64,000 nucleotides of DNA from Puniceibacterium sp. IMCC21224 (GTDB taxonomy: Bacteria > Pseudomonadota > Alphaproteobacteria > Rhodobacterales > Rhodobacteraceae). This document shows positions 8,072 through 17,619 of this stretch, in pieces. The notes under the pieces are model-generated. The model made no database searches and had not been told where the DNA came from. It worked only from the letters and a program-made list of their open reading frames with translations. The stretch is taken from the NCBI RefSeq assembly GCF_001038505.1, contig NZ_LDPY01000002.1, forward strand, positions 377,717 to 441,716, read 5' to 3'. The first letter of the stretch is position 1, and each line of letters starts with the position of its first letter. The translations under genes were made by a program, and so were the position numbers.

Positions 8072-9088
8072 ATGAAAAAGATCGACGTCTTTAACCACAT
8101 CTGGCCCGAACCGTTCTTTGAGGCGCTGATCAAGCAGATTGGTAGCATGAGCGACATGACCAAGCGGTCGGGTGACGTGCCGATGATGACTAGCCTCGAC
8201 CGCCGGTTCGAGGTGATGGACATGTTCGGCGACGACTATTGCCAGATCCTGTCGCTCGCCTCGCCGCCGCTGGAAAAGTTCGGCGATCCGGCCATCGCGC
8301 TTGAGCTGTCGCGCATCGGATCGGATTCCATGGCCGAGCTGTGCCAGAAATACCCCGAGCGGTTCCCCAGCTTTATCGGCACGGTGCCGATCACCCACCC
8401 CGACGGGTTGGTCGAGGAATCGCGCCGCGCGATCGAGGATCTGGGCGCCGTGGGGATGCAGGTGTTCACCAATGTCGCGGGCAAACCGCTGGACCTGCCG
8501 GAATACGCGCCGTTCTTTGACTATATGAACAGCGTCAAGAAACCGGTCTGGCTGCACCCGGCGCGGGGCCAGAACTTTGCCGATTACGACAGCGAGGACC
8601 GGTCGGAATACGAGATCTACTGGACCTTTGGCTGGCCATACGAGACCTCGGCCGCGATGGCGCGGATGGTGTTCTCAAAATTCTTCGACCAATGGCCCGA
8701 TCTCAAGGTCATCACCCACCATGCGGGCGGCATGATCCCCTATTTCGAAGGCCGCGTCGGCGCCGGATGGGACCAGATGGGCGCGCGCACCTCGGACCGC
8801 GACCTGTCGGTGGTCCGCACCTCGCTCAAGCGTCCGCATCTTGAGTATTTCAAGGAATTCTATGCCGACACCGCGTCCTTCGGGTCGCGCAAGGCAGTGG
8901 AACACGCTATCGAATTCTTTGGCGAGGATCGGGTGCTTTTCGCGTCGGACGCGCCGTTCGATCCCGAGGGCGGGCCCTATTACATTCGCGAGACGATCAA
9001 GCTGATCGAGTCGCTCGACATCAGCGATGAGCTGCGCCGCAAGATCTTTGTCGGCAACGCGGAAACACTGCTGGGCCGGAAATTCTGA
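8072..9088 (+). CDS. Amidohydrolase 2 family (ACMSD-like) enzyme
   Basis: 338 residues from ATG 8072; the frame upstream to 8024 overlaps the permease gene and is rejected. TIM-barrel metal-dependent hydrolase/decarboxylase of the ACMSD superfamily: metal strand DVFNHIWP (residues 5-12, NxH version), VITHHAGGM (middle His), and LFASDAPFDPEGG (catalytic Asp). Members decarboxylate or hydrolyse unsaturated or aromatic acids. Placement last in the TRAP-TAXI operon suggests the imported acid is its substrate or is close to it. The exact reaction cannot be told from sequence. Confidence 0.85.
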   Translation: MKKIDVFNHIWPEPFFEALIKQIGSMSDMTKRSGDVPMMTSLDRRFEVMDMFGDDYCQILSLASPPLEKFGDPAIALELSRIGSDSMAELCQKYPERFPSFIGTVPITHPDGLVEESRRAIEDLGAVGMQVFTNVAGKPLDLPEYAPFFDYMNSVKKPVWLHPARGQNFADYDSEDRSEYEIYWTFGWPYETSAAMARMVFSKFFDQWPDLKVITHHAGGMIPYFEGRVGAGWDQMGARTSDRDLSVVRTSLKRPHLEYFKEFYADTASFGSRKAVEHAIEFFGEDRVLFASDAPFDPEGGPYYIRETIKLIESLDISDELRRKIFVGNAETLLGRKF

Positions 9089-9102
9089 GACACGCCATCC
9101 GG

Positions 9103-9120
9103 CCCCGGGGAAACCCGGGG
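9103..9120 (+). terminator. Hairpin after amidohydrolase gene
   Basis: CCCCGGG (9103-9109) and CCCGGGG (9114-9120) form a 7-bp stem with a 4-base loop, 14 bases after the stop. No T-tract follows, so termination is only suggested. Confidence 0.4.
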
Positions 9121-9608
9121 TCGGTCGAACATGCGCCCGGCCCAGACTGGGTGCGCCGAGGGTCCAGGCCTGTGGCAGCACCCGTCCCGCCGCTTGTGCA
9201 AGACGGGTCAGCGCAGCGTCTTCGTCCAGGGTCAGGTCGTGGCTGGCTAAGCGCCCCGCTGTTTGCCCCACGGCCCTGAGCGGGCCAGAACAACCCGGTT
9301 GCGGCGTCAGCGCAGCCAGCAAATCCAGCTGGATCTTTTCCGCCGACAGCTCTGCCGCCTTGACCTTGTCGCGCACGGCCTCGGTGACCGGGGGTGGCGC
9401 GGGGGTGGGGGGAGGTCCCTATTTTCAGCTGACGCCGCACCGCAGGTCAACCACCTGACAATGCCGTATAAAGTTGTGGTACGTTGATAGCGGCGGGGGC
9501 GAAAAATAAGGTTGATTGGTCATGCGCGGATAGAAACCTCTGAATATGTAGGTGGGATTTGAACCGGCCAAATATCTTCTCTCGTTTGCGGGTCGGGTGG
9601 TGCGACAT
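9121..9608. other. Intergenic debris
   Basis: No intact gene. On the minus strand from about 9390 down to 9110 the frame reads like protein (VRDKVKAAELSAEKIQLDLL...), with high-GC codon structure, but it has no credible start, no stop before it runs antisense through the amidohydrolase gene, and I recognise no family. It may be the remnant of a lost gene. Confidence 0.3.
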
Positions 9609-10111
9609 TTAGATCGCGTTGTTTAGATCTTTGTTGGCGCGATGGTCAGCGTCCGGGGCGAGTGTTTTGATCGGTTTGATAGAGTTTCGCAATTTGTCGG
9701 TGACGACCGCCCCCGGTTGGTCAAACCTGGCAACCAGTCTTTTGAAAAGCGCTTTGCCGCTTTGGCATTTCTGCGGGTTTGTACAAGAATATCAAGTACG
9801 TCTCCATCCACATCGATCCCGCGCCACAGCCAGTGTTTCTTGCTACGGATCATGATCACAACTTCGTCCATGTGCCACTTGTCCTTTGACCGTGGACGAT
9901 CCCGTCTGATGCAATCTGCAAAGTCTTGACCAAAGTGATTGACCACAGCCGGATCCCTTCCCGGCTGACAATCACACCCCGCGCAGCTAATAGGTCTTCA
10001 ACATCGGCCGTGCTCAAGACCAACCGGCGGTACGCCCAGACAGCGTGGGCAATGATCTCACCAGGGCAGCGGAAGCCTTAGAGGCGCGGCATATCATTTG
10101 CAAAATTCATG
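9609..10111 (-). pseudogene. IS6-family transposase remnant
   Basis: Pieces of an IS6/IS26-type DDE transposase in three frames: FRCPGEIIAHAVWAYRRL and VEDLLAARGVIVSREGIRLW (10080-9960), then KWHMDEVVIMIRSKKHWLW and DILVQTRRNAKAAKRF (about 9870-9755), then PGAVVTDKLRNS and APDADHRANKDLNNAI (about 9715-9610). An early in-frame stop after MNFANDMPRL and at least two frameshifts disable it. It lacks the C-terminal end after LNNAI. No clean terminal repeats were found, so it is an old degraded copy. Confidence 0.8.
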
Positions 10112-10230
10112 GGGCTGACTGCAACACGGTCACAAAACTCCAATCGTCATCACAACACTCTGTTCTTGCGCCTGAAACCATATAGGTTACATTGTCAACA
10201 AGTAGGTTTTGACGTTATATGGAGCTCTTC

Positions 10231-10764
10231 GTGAGGATTGACGGGATCGGGCAGGATGACGACGACATCCGTTATCTGTTCTCCTACAACCTTCAGCGGT
10301 TAGCCTCCCTGTCGTCACGGATTGCGTTGCTGGACATCAAACCTAGCTTTGGCATCAACATTCATGACTGGCGGGCGATGGCGGTGCTGGATTTCCTCGG
10401 CGTTGCGCCTCTGCACACGCTGGCTAAACGCGCGGGCGTACAGAAAAGCCAAATGAGCCGCACCGTCTCGGCGCTGGAAGAGCGCGGCTTCATCGAGCGT
10501 GAGGTGAATCCCGAAGACAAGCGCAGCGTGCATTTGCGGCTGGCCCCGGCAGGACGCAAGCTGGTGGCCGATATCCTGTCCGCATCGCGGGAACGCAACC
10601 GTCAGATGCTGCAGCACCTGACCGAGGACGAGCGTTGCGAACTCATGCGGCTGATGGAAAAGATCACTGTGGGATCGCTCGACTACCTGCGTGCGCTCAA
10701 GGGCGAAGGTGAGACCCGCCGCCCGCCTCCGCCCGCCACAATTTTTGAGACCGAGATCCTTTAA
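10231..10764 (+). CDS. MarR-family transcriptional regulator
   Basis: 177 residues from GTG 10231, preferred over ATG 10219 (181 residues) because GGAG lies six bases before the GTG while the ATG has no Shine-Dalgarno. Winged helix-turn-helix with DWRAMAVLDFL, recognition region AGVQKSQMSRTVSALEERGFI and wing EREVNPEDKRSVHLRLAPAG. It ends tail-to-tail with the minus-strand catabolic operon (4-bp overlap at 10761-10764), making it the likely ligand-responsive repressor of that operon or of the divergent TTT operon. TTGTCAACAA at 10192-10201 just upstream is a possible self-operator half. Confidence 0.88.
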   Translation: MRIDGIGQDDDDIRYLFSYNLQRLASLSSRIALLDIKPSFGINIHDWRAMAVLDFLGVAPLHTLAKRAGVQKSQMSRTVSALEERGFIEREVNPEDKRSVHLRLAPAGRKLVADILSASRERNRQMLQHLTEDERCELMRLMEKITVGSLDYLRALKGEGETRRPPPPATIFETEIL

Positions 10765-11843
10765 CCCGTCCACTCCGCCAACCACGGACTCTGACGAATC
10801 TGTCCGAAACCCGGTCCTTTCTGGGGGATCAACAGGCCGTCCCTGACGGTGGGCCAAAGGTGGTCGCCATCATCGAAATGGGCGAATTCTGCGCATTCCG
10901 CCGGTCCCTTGGTCGGGCACAACGCGGCAAGCGTAGCGGTGGCGAGGGTGACAAGCGGGCCGCCAAAGGCGGTCCCAAGTCGGGCATAGACACCGCGACC
11001 CGCCCCGCGCAATGCCATGTCGCGCGAGGGCAGCAGCCCGCCCGAGCGGGCAAGTTTCAGGCTGATGCCATCGGCAGCCTCTGCCGTCAACACGGCGTCA
11101 AGATCATCGGCGTCAAACAGCCCTTCATCCGCCTCGATCCGCGCGTGCGACTGCTGTCGAACCGTGGCCAGTGAAGCGCGGTCGTTGGCGGGCACAGGCT
11201 GCTCCAGCGACCAGATGTCGTGGGGGCGCAGGGCGCGCTCCAGTCGCAGGGCGCCGCAGGTGTCATAGGCCTGATTGGCGTCCACGGTCAGGGTGATGCC
11301 CGCTCCCACGGCGCCGCGCACGGCGGCGATGCGGGCGATATCAGCTTCGTGGTCTCCAGTCCCCTTCAGCTTCAGGGCGCGATAGCCCTCGGCCACCAGC
11401 GACCCGGCGATGTCGGCCATGCGGACCGGGGATTTCACCGGGATGATGCGCAGAACCTCGACAGCCCGTGGTGCCCCACCCAGCATCGCGGCAACAGAGG
11501 CACCGGCACCGCGCGCCGCAAGGTCGAGCAGTGCCATTTCAGCGGCGGACCGGGCAGCGTTGCGCGCCCTTGAACAGGGTCCAAGCCGCGCCACGCAAGC
11601 GTCCAGATCCGACAGATCCGCCGCCAAGAGACCCGCTGCGATGCTACAGGCGGTGGTCTCAAGCACCTCGGGCGTGGTGTCGAGATGCGGCAGGAAGGGC
11701 GCATAACCCTCTCCCATCCGGTCACCGGCCCGAAGCGCCACCCGCACGCCGAGCAATTCCGGCACATCCCGGCCCGCATAGTGCCACTCGGGGTCAAGGT
11801 TGCGGTGCGTTACCGGGGCGACGGACCAGGCCTCAATCCTCAT
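10761..11843 (-). CDS. Mandelate racemase/muconate lactonizing enzyme family protein
   Basis: 360 residues, enolase superfamily. Catalytic features are all present: KxK (ALKLKG), metal ligands in VDANQ, SLEQP and EADEG, and the second catalytic Lys in ISLKLARSGG. This pattern is that of the MLE subgroup (racemases, cycloisomerases, dehydratases). It is the last gene of the nine-gene operon, its start overlapping the TRAP permease stop by 4 bp, and probably performs an early isomerisation or cycloisomerisation of the imported acid. Substrate unknown. Confidence 0.88.
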   Translation of the reverse strand: MRIEAWSVAPVTHRNLDPEWHYAGRDVPELLGVRVALRAGDRMGEGYAPFLPHLDTTPEVLETTACSIAAGLLAADLSDLDACVARLGPCSRARNAARSAAEMALLDLAARGAGASVAAMLGGAPRAVEVLRIIPVKSPVRMADIAGSLVAEGYRALKLKGTGDHEADIARIAAVRGAVGAGITLTVDANQAYDTCGALRLERALRPHDIWSLEQPVPANDRASLATVRQQSHARIEADEGLFDADDLDAVLTAEAADGISLKLARSGGLLPSRDMALRGAGRGVYARLGTAFGGPLVTLATATLAALCPTKGPAECAEFAHFDDGDHLWPTVRDGLLIPQKGPGFGQIRQSPWLAEWTG

Positions 11844-13777
11844 CGCGCAGTGGCGCGCTGTTTGCGCCTCAGCAGACCGTAGCCCATGATACCCACGAAC
11901 AGCGCCAGCCCCAGCACATCGGTATGCGCCTCGGGGATCAGCAGGCTCAGCCCCGCCGCCCCGGCGATCATGCGAGGGATCAGGGACAGACGGCCTACGA
12001 AGTGCAGATAACCCTCAAAGGCGCAGGCGATAAGCCAGATGGCGATGCCCGCCGTGCCGATGGATTGCAGCACCTCCCACAGCCCGCCGCGCAGGATCAG
12101 CGCGGGGTTCAGCACAAAGGCAAAGGGCAGGATGAACAATACCGAACCCAGGCGCATCGCCTTCAACCCGGTGCGCAGATTGCCGCTGCCTGCGATCCCT
12201 GCCGCGACCACGGCGGCGAGCGCCACGGGCGGGGTGATGTAGGACAGCATCCCCCAATAAAGGATGAACAGATGGCTCGCCACCACGTCTAGTCCCTGCT
12301 GGGTCAGCGCCGGGCCCAAGATGATGGCGAGGAAAATGTAGCAGGCCGAGGCCGTCATTCCCATACCCAACACAAAGCTGGTCAGCGCGCCAAAGATCAG
12401 CAGCAGGTAGACATTGTCACCCGCCGCAAACACCAGCTCGCGCGACACTGAACTGCCGACGCCCGTGATCGACAGCGATCCGACGATCAGCCCGATCCCC
12501 GCAAGGATCCCGTAAAGGTAAGCAGACGAGCGTCCGGTTTCGACCAGCGTTTCGGTGATCAAGCCCCAGATCGCGCGCGGGGTGCGCAGGATGGCGATGG
12601 CCAGCATGAACCCGGCGCTGAAGAAGGGCGCGCTACGCTCCATATGGGCGAACAGGATCAGCCCGACCAGCATCAGCACACCGACCAGATGTGGCCAGCC
12701 CTCGCGCAGGGTGTCGCCAAGGTTCGGCAGTTCGTCTTCCGGCAGGCCGGACAGCCCGTTGCGCGCGGCATAGGCGTCGACCTGCAAGAGCAGCGCCGCA
12801 TAGAACAGCACGGCGGGCAGGATCGCGGCGGACACGACGGTGGAATAGGGCACGTTCAGGAATGACGCCATGATAAAGCCCGCCGCCCCCATCACCGGCG
12901 GCATGATCGACCCACCAGTCGAGGCGCAGGCCTCCACCGCGCCGGCGTAATGCGCCGGGTAGCCGCAGCGCTTCATCGTGGGGATAGTGAACGCCCCAGT
13001 CGAGATGACGTTCGACACCACCGACCCCGAAAGCGAGCCGAACAGCCCCGACGAGATGATCGACACCTTGGCAGGCCCACCCCGCGCCCGTCCCATCAGG
13101 GCCGAGGCGAAATCCATAAAGAACTTGCCGCCCCCGGTCACGGTCAGCGCCGCCCCGAACAGCAGGTAGCCAATGACCAACTCGCTCACCACCTGCACCG
13201 GCACGCCGACAATCGCGCCCGAGCCCATGACAAAGGCCGAAAGCGTCTCGCGCGGGGTATACTGGCTGCCCCACAGCAGGCCGGGCATGTGATCGGCAAA
13301 GATCGGGAAGACCGCAAAGGCGAGGCAGATGCAGAACAGGACCGTGCCACCCGTGCGTCGCAGCCCTTCGAGGATCAGCAGAAACAGCGCAAGCGCCGCC
13401 AGCGTCGGGGCAGTCGGCGCTTCGAAATCCCAGCCCCGGTTGATGATGTCCCCAGCGATCGAGGCGAAATAGCCCCCTGTCGCCAATGCGATGGCGGCAA
13501 AGGCCCAGTCGTACAGTGGCACGCGGAATTCGTCTGCCTGGCGCATGGGAAAGGTCAGGAAAAGTATCGAAAAGAACATGCCGATCAGCGCGTAGTAGAA
13601 CCCGGTGGAGGGAAGCTGAAAGCCCCCGATCCGCAGCAAAAACACTTGGTTCGCTACCAGCAGCAGCGCCAGCGCGGTGATCGGAAAGACCACCCAGCGC
13701 GTCTGATGCAGGCGCGTGGTTTCGGGTCGGACGTCAGTTGCGGAAATGTCGGGGTGAGTCATTGCAGCGTCGACCAT
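11840..13777 (-). CDS. TRAP transporter permease, fused DctQ-DctM type
   Basis: 645 residues, second fused TRAP permease in the window, clearly related to the one at 6127. DctM landmarks include GSLSGSVVSNVISTGAFTIP, GGSIMPPVMGAAGFIMA, VLGMGMTASACYIFLA and YWGMLSYITPPVALAA. It is co-transcribed with its TAXI binding protein (57 bp upstream) and a catabolic set. ATG 13777 is used; an internal ATG at 13762 is also possible. Confidence 0.92.
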   Translation of the reverse strand: MVDAAMTHPDISATDVRPETTRLHQTRWVVFPITALALLLVANQVFLLRIGGFQLPSTGFYYALIGMFFSILFLTFPMRQADEFRVPLYDWAFAAIALATGGYFASIAGDIINRGWDFEAPTAPTLAALALFLLILEGLRRTGGTVLFCICLAFAVFPIFADHMPGLLWGSQYTPRETLSAFVMGSGAIVGVPVQVVSELVIGYLLFGAALTVTGGGKFFMDFASALMGRARGGPAKVSIISSGLFGSLSGSVVSNVISTGAFTIPTMKRCGYPAHYAGAVEACASTGGSIMPPVMGAAGFIMASFLNVPYSTVVSAAILPAVLFYAALLLQVDAYAARNGLSGLPEDELPNLGDTLREGWPHLVGVLMLVGLILFAHMERSAPFFSAGFMLAIAILRTPRAIWGLITETLVETGRSSAYLYGILAGIGLIVGSLSITGVGSSVSRELVFAAGDNVYLLLIFGALTSFVLGMGMTASACYIFLAIILGPALTQQGLDVVASHLFILYWGMLSYITPPVALAAVVAAGIAGSGNLRTGLKAMRLGSVLFILPFAFVLNPALILRGGLWEVLQSIGTAGIAIWLIACAFEGYLHFVGRLSLIPRMIAGAAGLSLLIPEAHTDVLGLALFVGIMGYGLLRRKQRATAR

Positions 13778-13801
13778 GGCGAACCTGTCTGGAAAAGAGG
13801 G

Positions 13802-13828
13802 TGCGGCCGGGAAAGTGTCCCGACCGCA
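13802..13828 (-). terminator. Intercistronic hairpin after TAXI SBP gene
   Basis: In the minus-strand transcript an 11-bp stem (13828-13818 with 13812-13802, one U-G pair) closes a 5-base loop between the SBP stop and the permease start. No U-tract follows. Same placement as hairpins after other SBP genes here. Confidence 0.45.
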
Positions 13829-13834
13829 GGGGCA

Positions 13835-14971
13835 TCACAGATGCTTGGCGCGGAACTCGTCCCAGAACGCCGACCAGTCCTTGTCGGCAAGGCCCTGATC
13901 GTCCGCCGCTTCGGTCGCGGCAGTCCAGGCCTCCTGCACCGAGGCGAGGCGGGCGAGTCGCTTGGTGTTCCAGACTTCGTCAGCCTCGGTCCAGACACCG
14001 ATCTCCTCAAAATATCGCTTGGCGCCGTCGTGGCAGGGGGAATCATAGGGCGGGTGTCCGGCCTTGTTCGGGTCGTAATTGACCATCACCGGCGCGGCGT
14101 CCTTGTACAGCGGATAGCCTTCGACGATGGCCTTGGTGATATCATAAACCTCGTCCTCCGGGGTCTCGCCAAAGACCGACAGGATCGGGTAGCGGTACCC
14201 CACCAACGGCACCGGGGCTTCGGGCGTGGCGCCCGGACCCTGTGTCATAGTTGACGGCGCGAACAGCGGCGCGGTATTGTTGATCCGCTCCCAACCGGTC
14301 GCGTCATCCGCCGGAACCGGCAGCCAGCCGATGCCCTTTGGGCTGGCCTCGATCTCGCGCAGGATGGATGCGCCGACCACGGCGCCTGCCGCCTCTACCG
14401 TGCCGTCCAGCACCGCCTGAAGGCCCTGACTATAGCCCGGCACTTCGATCGCCTCGACGTCGTCCCAGGTGAGCCCGGCAAAGGCCAGCACGCCGGCAAT
14501 CTTGAAGTTTGTCGACGGATGCGCCTGGATCTTCGCGACACGCTTGCCCTTGAGGTCAGCGATCGTCTTGGGGCCGTCGCCGGTCGTCACGATGCCGAAC
14601 AGCGCCTCGCGGCCCATCAATGCACGCAGATCTTGCGGGCCCCATTCACGGGTCGAGAAATCGAACAGCGCCTCGGTGGCGAAATAGGCCTCGTTCGCCA
14701 AGTAGCCCAGCGACACGCGACCGGATTTCAGCATCATCATCCGCCCGACCGAGGTTCCCGATGGCACCACCCGAATGCGCGAACCGTGCTGTTCGATCAG
14801 CGCATTGGCAACCGCCGTCGCTTCGATATAGCCCGACGAGCCAACATCGGCGGCGGTCCACTGCATTTTTTCGGGCAGTTCGGCCCGCAGCGCGCCGGGC
14901 ATGGCAAGGGTTGCCCCCGCCGCCATGGTGGTGCGCTTCAGGAACGCCCGTCTGGTTAGATCGCAAATCAT
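13835..14971 (-). CDS. TAXI-family TRAP transporter substrate-binding protein (Tat signal)
   Basis: 378 residues. The N-terminus has a twin-arginine motif (LTRRAFLKRT) and a hydrophobic stretch ending ALRA, so export is probably by Tat in folded form. The mature region shows the TAXI-type fold, with SSGYIEATAVANALIEQHGSRI at its start and DLKGKRVAKIQAHP at the hinge. GGAGGAG precedes the ATG. It feeds the permease at 11840. Confidence 0.88.
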   Translation of the reverse strand: MICDLTRRAFLKRTTMAAGATLAMPGALRAELPEKMQWTAADVGSSGYIEATAVANALIEQHGSRIRVVPSGTSVGRMMMLKSGRVSLGYLANEAYFATEALFDFSTREWGPQDLRALMGREALFGIVTTGDGPKTIADLKGKRVAKIQAHPSTNFKIAGVLAFAGLTWDDVEAIEVPGYSQGLQAVLDGTVEAAGAVVGASILREIEASPKGIGWLPVPADDATGWERINNTAPLFAPSTMTQGPGATPEAPVPLVGYRYPILSVFGETPEDEVYDITKAIVEGYPLYKDAAPVMVNYDPNKAGHPPYDSPCHDGAKRYFEEIGVWTEADEVWNTKRLARLASVQEAWTAATEAADDQGLADKDWSAFWDEFRAKHL

Positions 14972-15016
14972 GTCTTTCTCCTCCTCTGGTGTCGGGCATT
15001 TTCGCCCGCTTAGGGT

Positions 15017-16003
15017 CTAAAGCGCCGGTTGCGGCGCATTGGTCGGGACGGGCTGCGGCAAGGACCGCACGCAGACAACGTAATCCCTAGCAATTTCGGC
15101 CACGATCTCGGCGGCGGGCATGATCCGGCTTACAAGACCGGCGCTTTGGCCTGCCTCCAGCTTGCCGCGGCGCATGTCGCCATCGAAGGCCGCCATCTTG
15201 AGCGTGCTGGCGGCAAAGGTTTCGCGGCGCTGATCGTCGGGCGCGGCGGCGCGTTCCAGCGCGGCCATCTCTTCGGCAAAGTCATTGCTCAGGGTGCGGA
15301 TCATGCCAAAGCCACGCCCCACGGTGCGGGTGTCGGCCACGCCAGCGCCGATGACCGCCTGTTTGTAGCCGTCGACAACCCCGGCCTCGGGCGTCGCAAT
15401 AAAGCGGGTGCCGAAATTCGCCGCCCCCGCCCCCAGCGCCAGCGCAGAGGCCAGTCCCTGCCCGTCGGCAAACCCGCCCGAAGCGACCAGCGGGATGCGC
15501 CCCTCTGTCGCCTTGGCCACGGCCCGTACCAGCACCAGAGTTGACACCAAGTCCGCAGGCGGATGCCCCCCGGCCTCTCCGCCGACGACGATCAGACCGT
15601 CGACGCCCTTTTCCGCCGCTTTCACCGCATGAAGCTCGGATGCGACGACGTGCAGGCAGATGGTGCCCACGGCGCGGAACCGGTCGAGGTATTTCTGCGG
15701 TCCGCCCTGCGAGGCGATGAGAATAGGGATGCGCTTGGCTTCCAGCAGGTCCAGCAAGTCCTCGGCACCCTTGCGGTAAAGCGGCATGTTGACGGCAAAG
15801 GGCCGGTCGGTGCCCGCGCGGATCGTATCAATCGCCTCTTCCAGCGCATCAAGCCGCATCGGCCCAGCCGCGATCACCCCCAGCCCCCCGGCGCGCGACA
15901 CCGCCAGTGGCAGCGCGGCGTTGGACGACGCCCAAGACATCCCCGCCTGAAGGATTGGCAGGTCGATGCCCAGCAGCCGGGTAACAGAGGTTTCGATCTT
16001 CAT
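15017..16003 (-). CDS. Nitronate monooxygenase family flavoprotein
   Basis: 328 residues, FMN-dependent TIM barrel of the nitronate monooxygenase / 2-nitropropane dioxygenase family: PILQAGMSW at the start, SRAGGLGVIAAG, HVVASELHAVKAAEKGVD, GGEAGGHPP, and the phosphate-binding LVASGGFADGQGLASALALGA. The start overlaps the upstream ligase stop by 4 bp and has AGAGGAG nine bases before it. In CoA-thioester operons such proteins may act as oxidases or enoyl reductases instead of on nitroalkanes, so the substrate is open. Confidence 0.87.
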   Translation of the reverse strand: MKIETSVTRLLGIDLPILQAGMSWASSNAALPLAVSRAGGLGVIAAGPMRLDALEEAIDTIRAGTDRPFAVNMPLYRKGAEDLLDLLEAKRIPILIASQGGPQKYLDRFRAVGTICLHVVASELHAVKAAEKGVDGLIVVGGEAGGHPPADLVSTLVLVRAVAKATEGRIPLVASGGFADGQGLASALALGAGAANFGTRFIATPEAGVVDGYKQAVIGAGVADTRTVGRGFGMIRTLSNDFAEEMAALERAAAPDDQRRETFAASTLKMAAFDGDMRRGKLEAGQSAGLVSRIMPAAEIVAEIARDYVVCVRSLPQPVPTNAPQPAL

Positions 16004-17619
16004 GCGGCGTGCTCCTCTTCCAGCAGGGCGCGGGCATGGGCGGCCAGCTTGGTCTTTTGAATCTTCGACGAAGCGGTCATGCCGATGTCTTCGAACCCGT
16101 TGACGATCCAGACATGACGCGGCACTTTGAACCCGGCCATCTTGTCGCGGGCCCAGTCGATCAGCGCATCGGGGGACAGGCTTTCGCCCTCGTTCAGGAT
16201 GAGGAAGACGGCGCAGACCTCGACCAGACGATCATCCGGGACACCGACCACCTGCGCCTGCTTGATCGCAGGGTGTTGATGCAGCCGGTCCTCGACCTCT
16301 TCTGGCGACACGTTCTCACCCCCGACCCGCACGATGTTTTTGAGCCGCCCGACAAACTCCAGCCGCCCGTCTTCGCCGATGCGGCCAAGGTCGCCCGTCG
16401 ACAGCCAGCCATCGGCGGACAGGGTTTCGGTAGTCTTGTCGGGCATGTCGTAATAGCCCTGCATCACCGACCAGCCACGCACCCGGATTTCCCCTGCGCC
16501 GCCGGGGCCGCAGGCCGCACCGGTGGCAGGGTCGATGACGACCACCTCCAGTCCCGGTTGCGGACGCATCCGTCCGCCTGTGCGCACGTCCTCGGGTTCC
16601 CACCAGCAGGATTGGGCGATGTTGGGCGAGGCTTCGGACAGGCCATAGCCCGACACCACCTCACGCGCGTTCATCTCTGTCGCGACGCGGCGCAGCACCG
16701 CCTGCGACCCGGCAATCCAGCCGCCGCGAAGGCACAGCTTGCGCGCCGCCCGGGACGGATGGTTGAGCAGCATCAGCGCCATGGTGTCATTGCCGGAGAA
16801 ATGCGTGCACCGTTCGTCTTCGAGCATGAGCAGAGCCTGTTCCGGCTCGAACCGCGTCATCGTCACCAACGTGGCGAGATTCTGAAGGCAGGCGAGGATC
16901 GACAGGGTTGAGCCCGCGACATGAAAGAACGGCCGCGAGGAATGAAAGCGATCCCCCGTGCGCAGCCCGATGCGCTGCCCAGACACGAACCCGTTGCCAA
17001 GCATGTTGCGGTGGGTCAGCATCACCCCCTTGGGAAAGGCGGTGGTGCCCGAGGTATACTGGATTAGCAGTGTATCGTCAGGGGTGGCCTGCGGGCCTGG
17101 GTCAGCTTTGCCATCGGCCATGAAATCGCCCCACGCCATGCAGGCGGCGGGCACATCGTCCCCCAGTACGACAATCTCACGCAGGTCGGGCAGTGCCGCA
17201 TCCGGCAGGCCCGAGACGATGCCCGGCGCGATGTCGCGCAGGATCGCGATGAAATCCGCGTTCAGCAGGGTGTCGGCGGTGAACAGGCGGGTGACGCGGG
17301 ACTGGCGCAGCGCGTAGGCGATCTCGTCCGCCTTCAGCCGGGTGTTCACCGGCACGCTGATCGCACCGAGGGTTCCGAGGGCAAGAAACAGCGCCTCGAA
17401 CGCGATTCCATTGCCTAGGCAGATGCCCACGTGGTCGCCCTTTCGCACCCCGCTTGCGGCCAGCGCGGCGCGGATTCCCGCCACACGGTCGGCCAGCTGG
17501 GCAAAGGTTGCGCGGCCATCGGGGGCGACCAGCGCCTCGACATCCGGGGCTAGGGCGGCGGCGCGAAACAGCGCATCCTGCACTGACACCGGGCAAAGGG
17601 CGTCGATGACAAAGCTCAT
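16000..17619 (-). CDS. AMP-dependent acyl-CoA synthetase/ligase
   Basis: 539 residues from ATG 17619, overlapping the preceding hydratase stop by ATGA; a longer open frame to 18111 is antisense extension. Adenylate-forming motifs are complete: YTSGTTAFPKGVMLTHRN (A3), GYGLSEASP (A5), STGDLGRIGEDGRLEFVGR (A7), and the C-terminal catalytic Lys in ASSKIQKTKL. It would activate the imported carboxylic acid to its CoA thioester at ATP cost, the entry step for the crotonases and the lyase encoded upstream in the operon. Substrate cannot be read from sequence. Confidence 0.92.
   Translation of the reverse strand: MSFVIDALCPVSVQDALFRAAALAPDVEALVAPDGRATFAQLADRVAGIRAALAASGVRKGDHVGICLGNGIAFEALFLALGTLGAISVPVNTRLKADEIAYALRQSRVTRLFTADTLLNADFIAILRDIAPGIVSGLPDAALPDLREIVVLGDDVPAACMAWGDFMADGKADPGPQATPDDTLLIQYTSGTTAFPKGVMLTHRNMLGNGFVSGQRIGLRTGDRFHSSRPFFHVAGSTLSILACLQNLATLVTMTRFEPEQALLMLEDERCTHFSGNDTMALMLLNHPSRAARKLCLRGGWIAGSQAVLRRVATEMNAREVVSGYGLSEASPNIAQSCWWEPEDVRTGGRMRPQPGLEVVVIDPATGAACGPGGAGEIRVRGWSVMQGYYDMPDKTTETLSADGWLSTGDLGRIGEDGRLEFVGRLKNIVRVGGENVSPEEVEDRLHQHPAIKQAQVVGVPDDRLVEVCAVFLILNEGESLSPDALIDWARDKMAGFKVPRHVWIVNGFEDIGMTASSKIQKTKLAAHARALLEEEHAA

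Noticed and set aside
8046..9297. 15-bp repeat GGCCAGAACAACCCG at 8046-8060 and 9283-9297
   Set aside because: A 15-bp match is expected by chance about once or twice in 64 kb; no element structure between the copies.
8675..9376. Minus-strand 233-aa frame running into the amidohydrolase gene
   Set aside because: The part opposite 8675-9088 is clearly antisense; only the 9110-9390 part looks protein-like and has no family, so I list it as debris and not as a gene.
12950..14254. 434-aa plus-strand open frame opposite the second TRAP operon
   Set aside because: Antisense shadow spanning two well-supported minus-strand genes; composition is biased to Arg, His and Gln.
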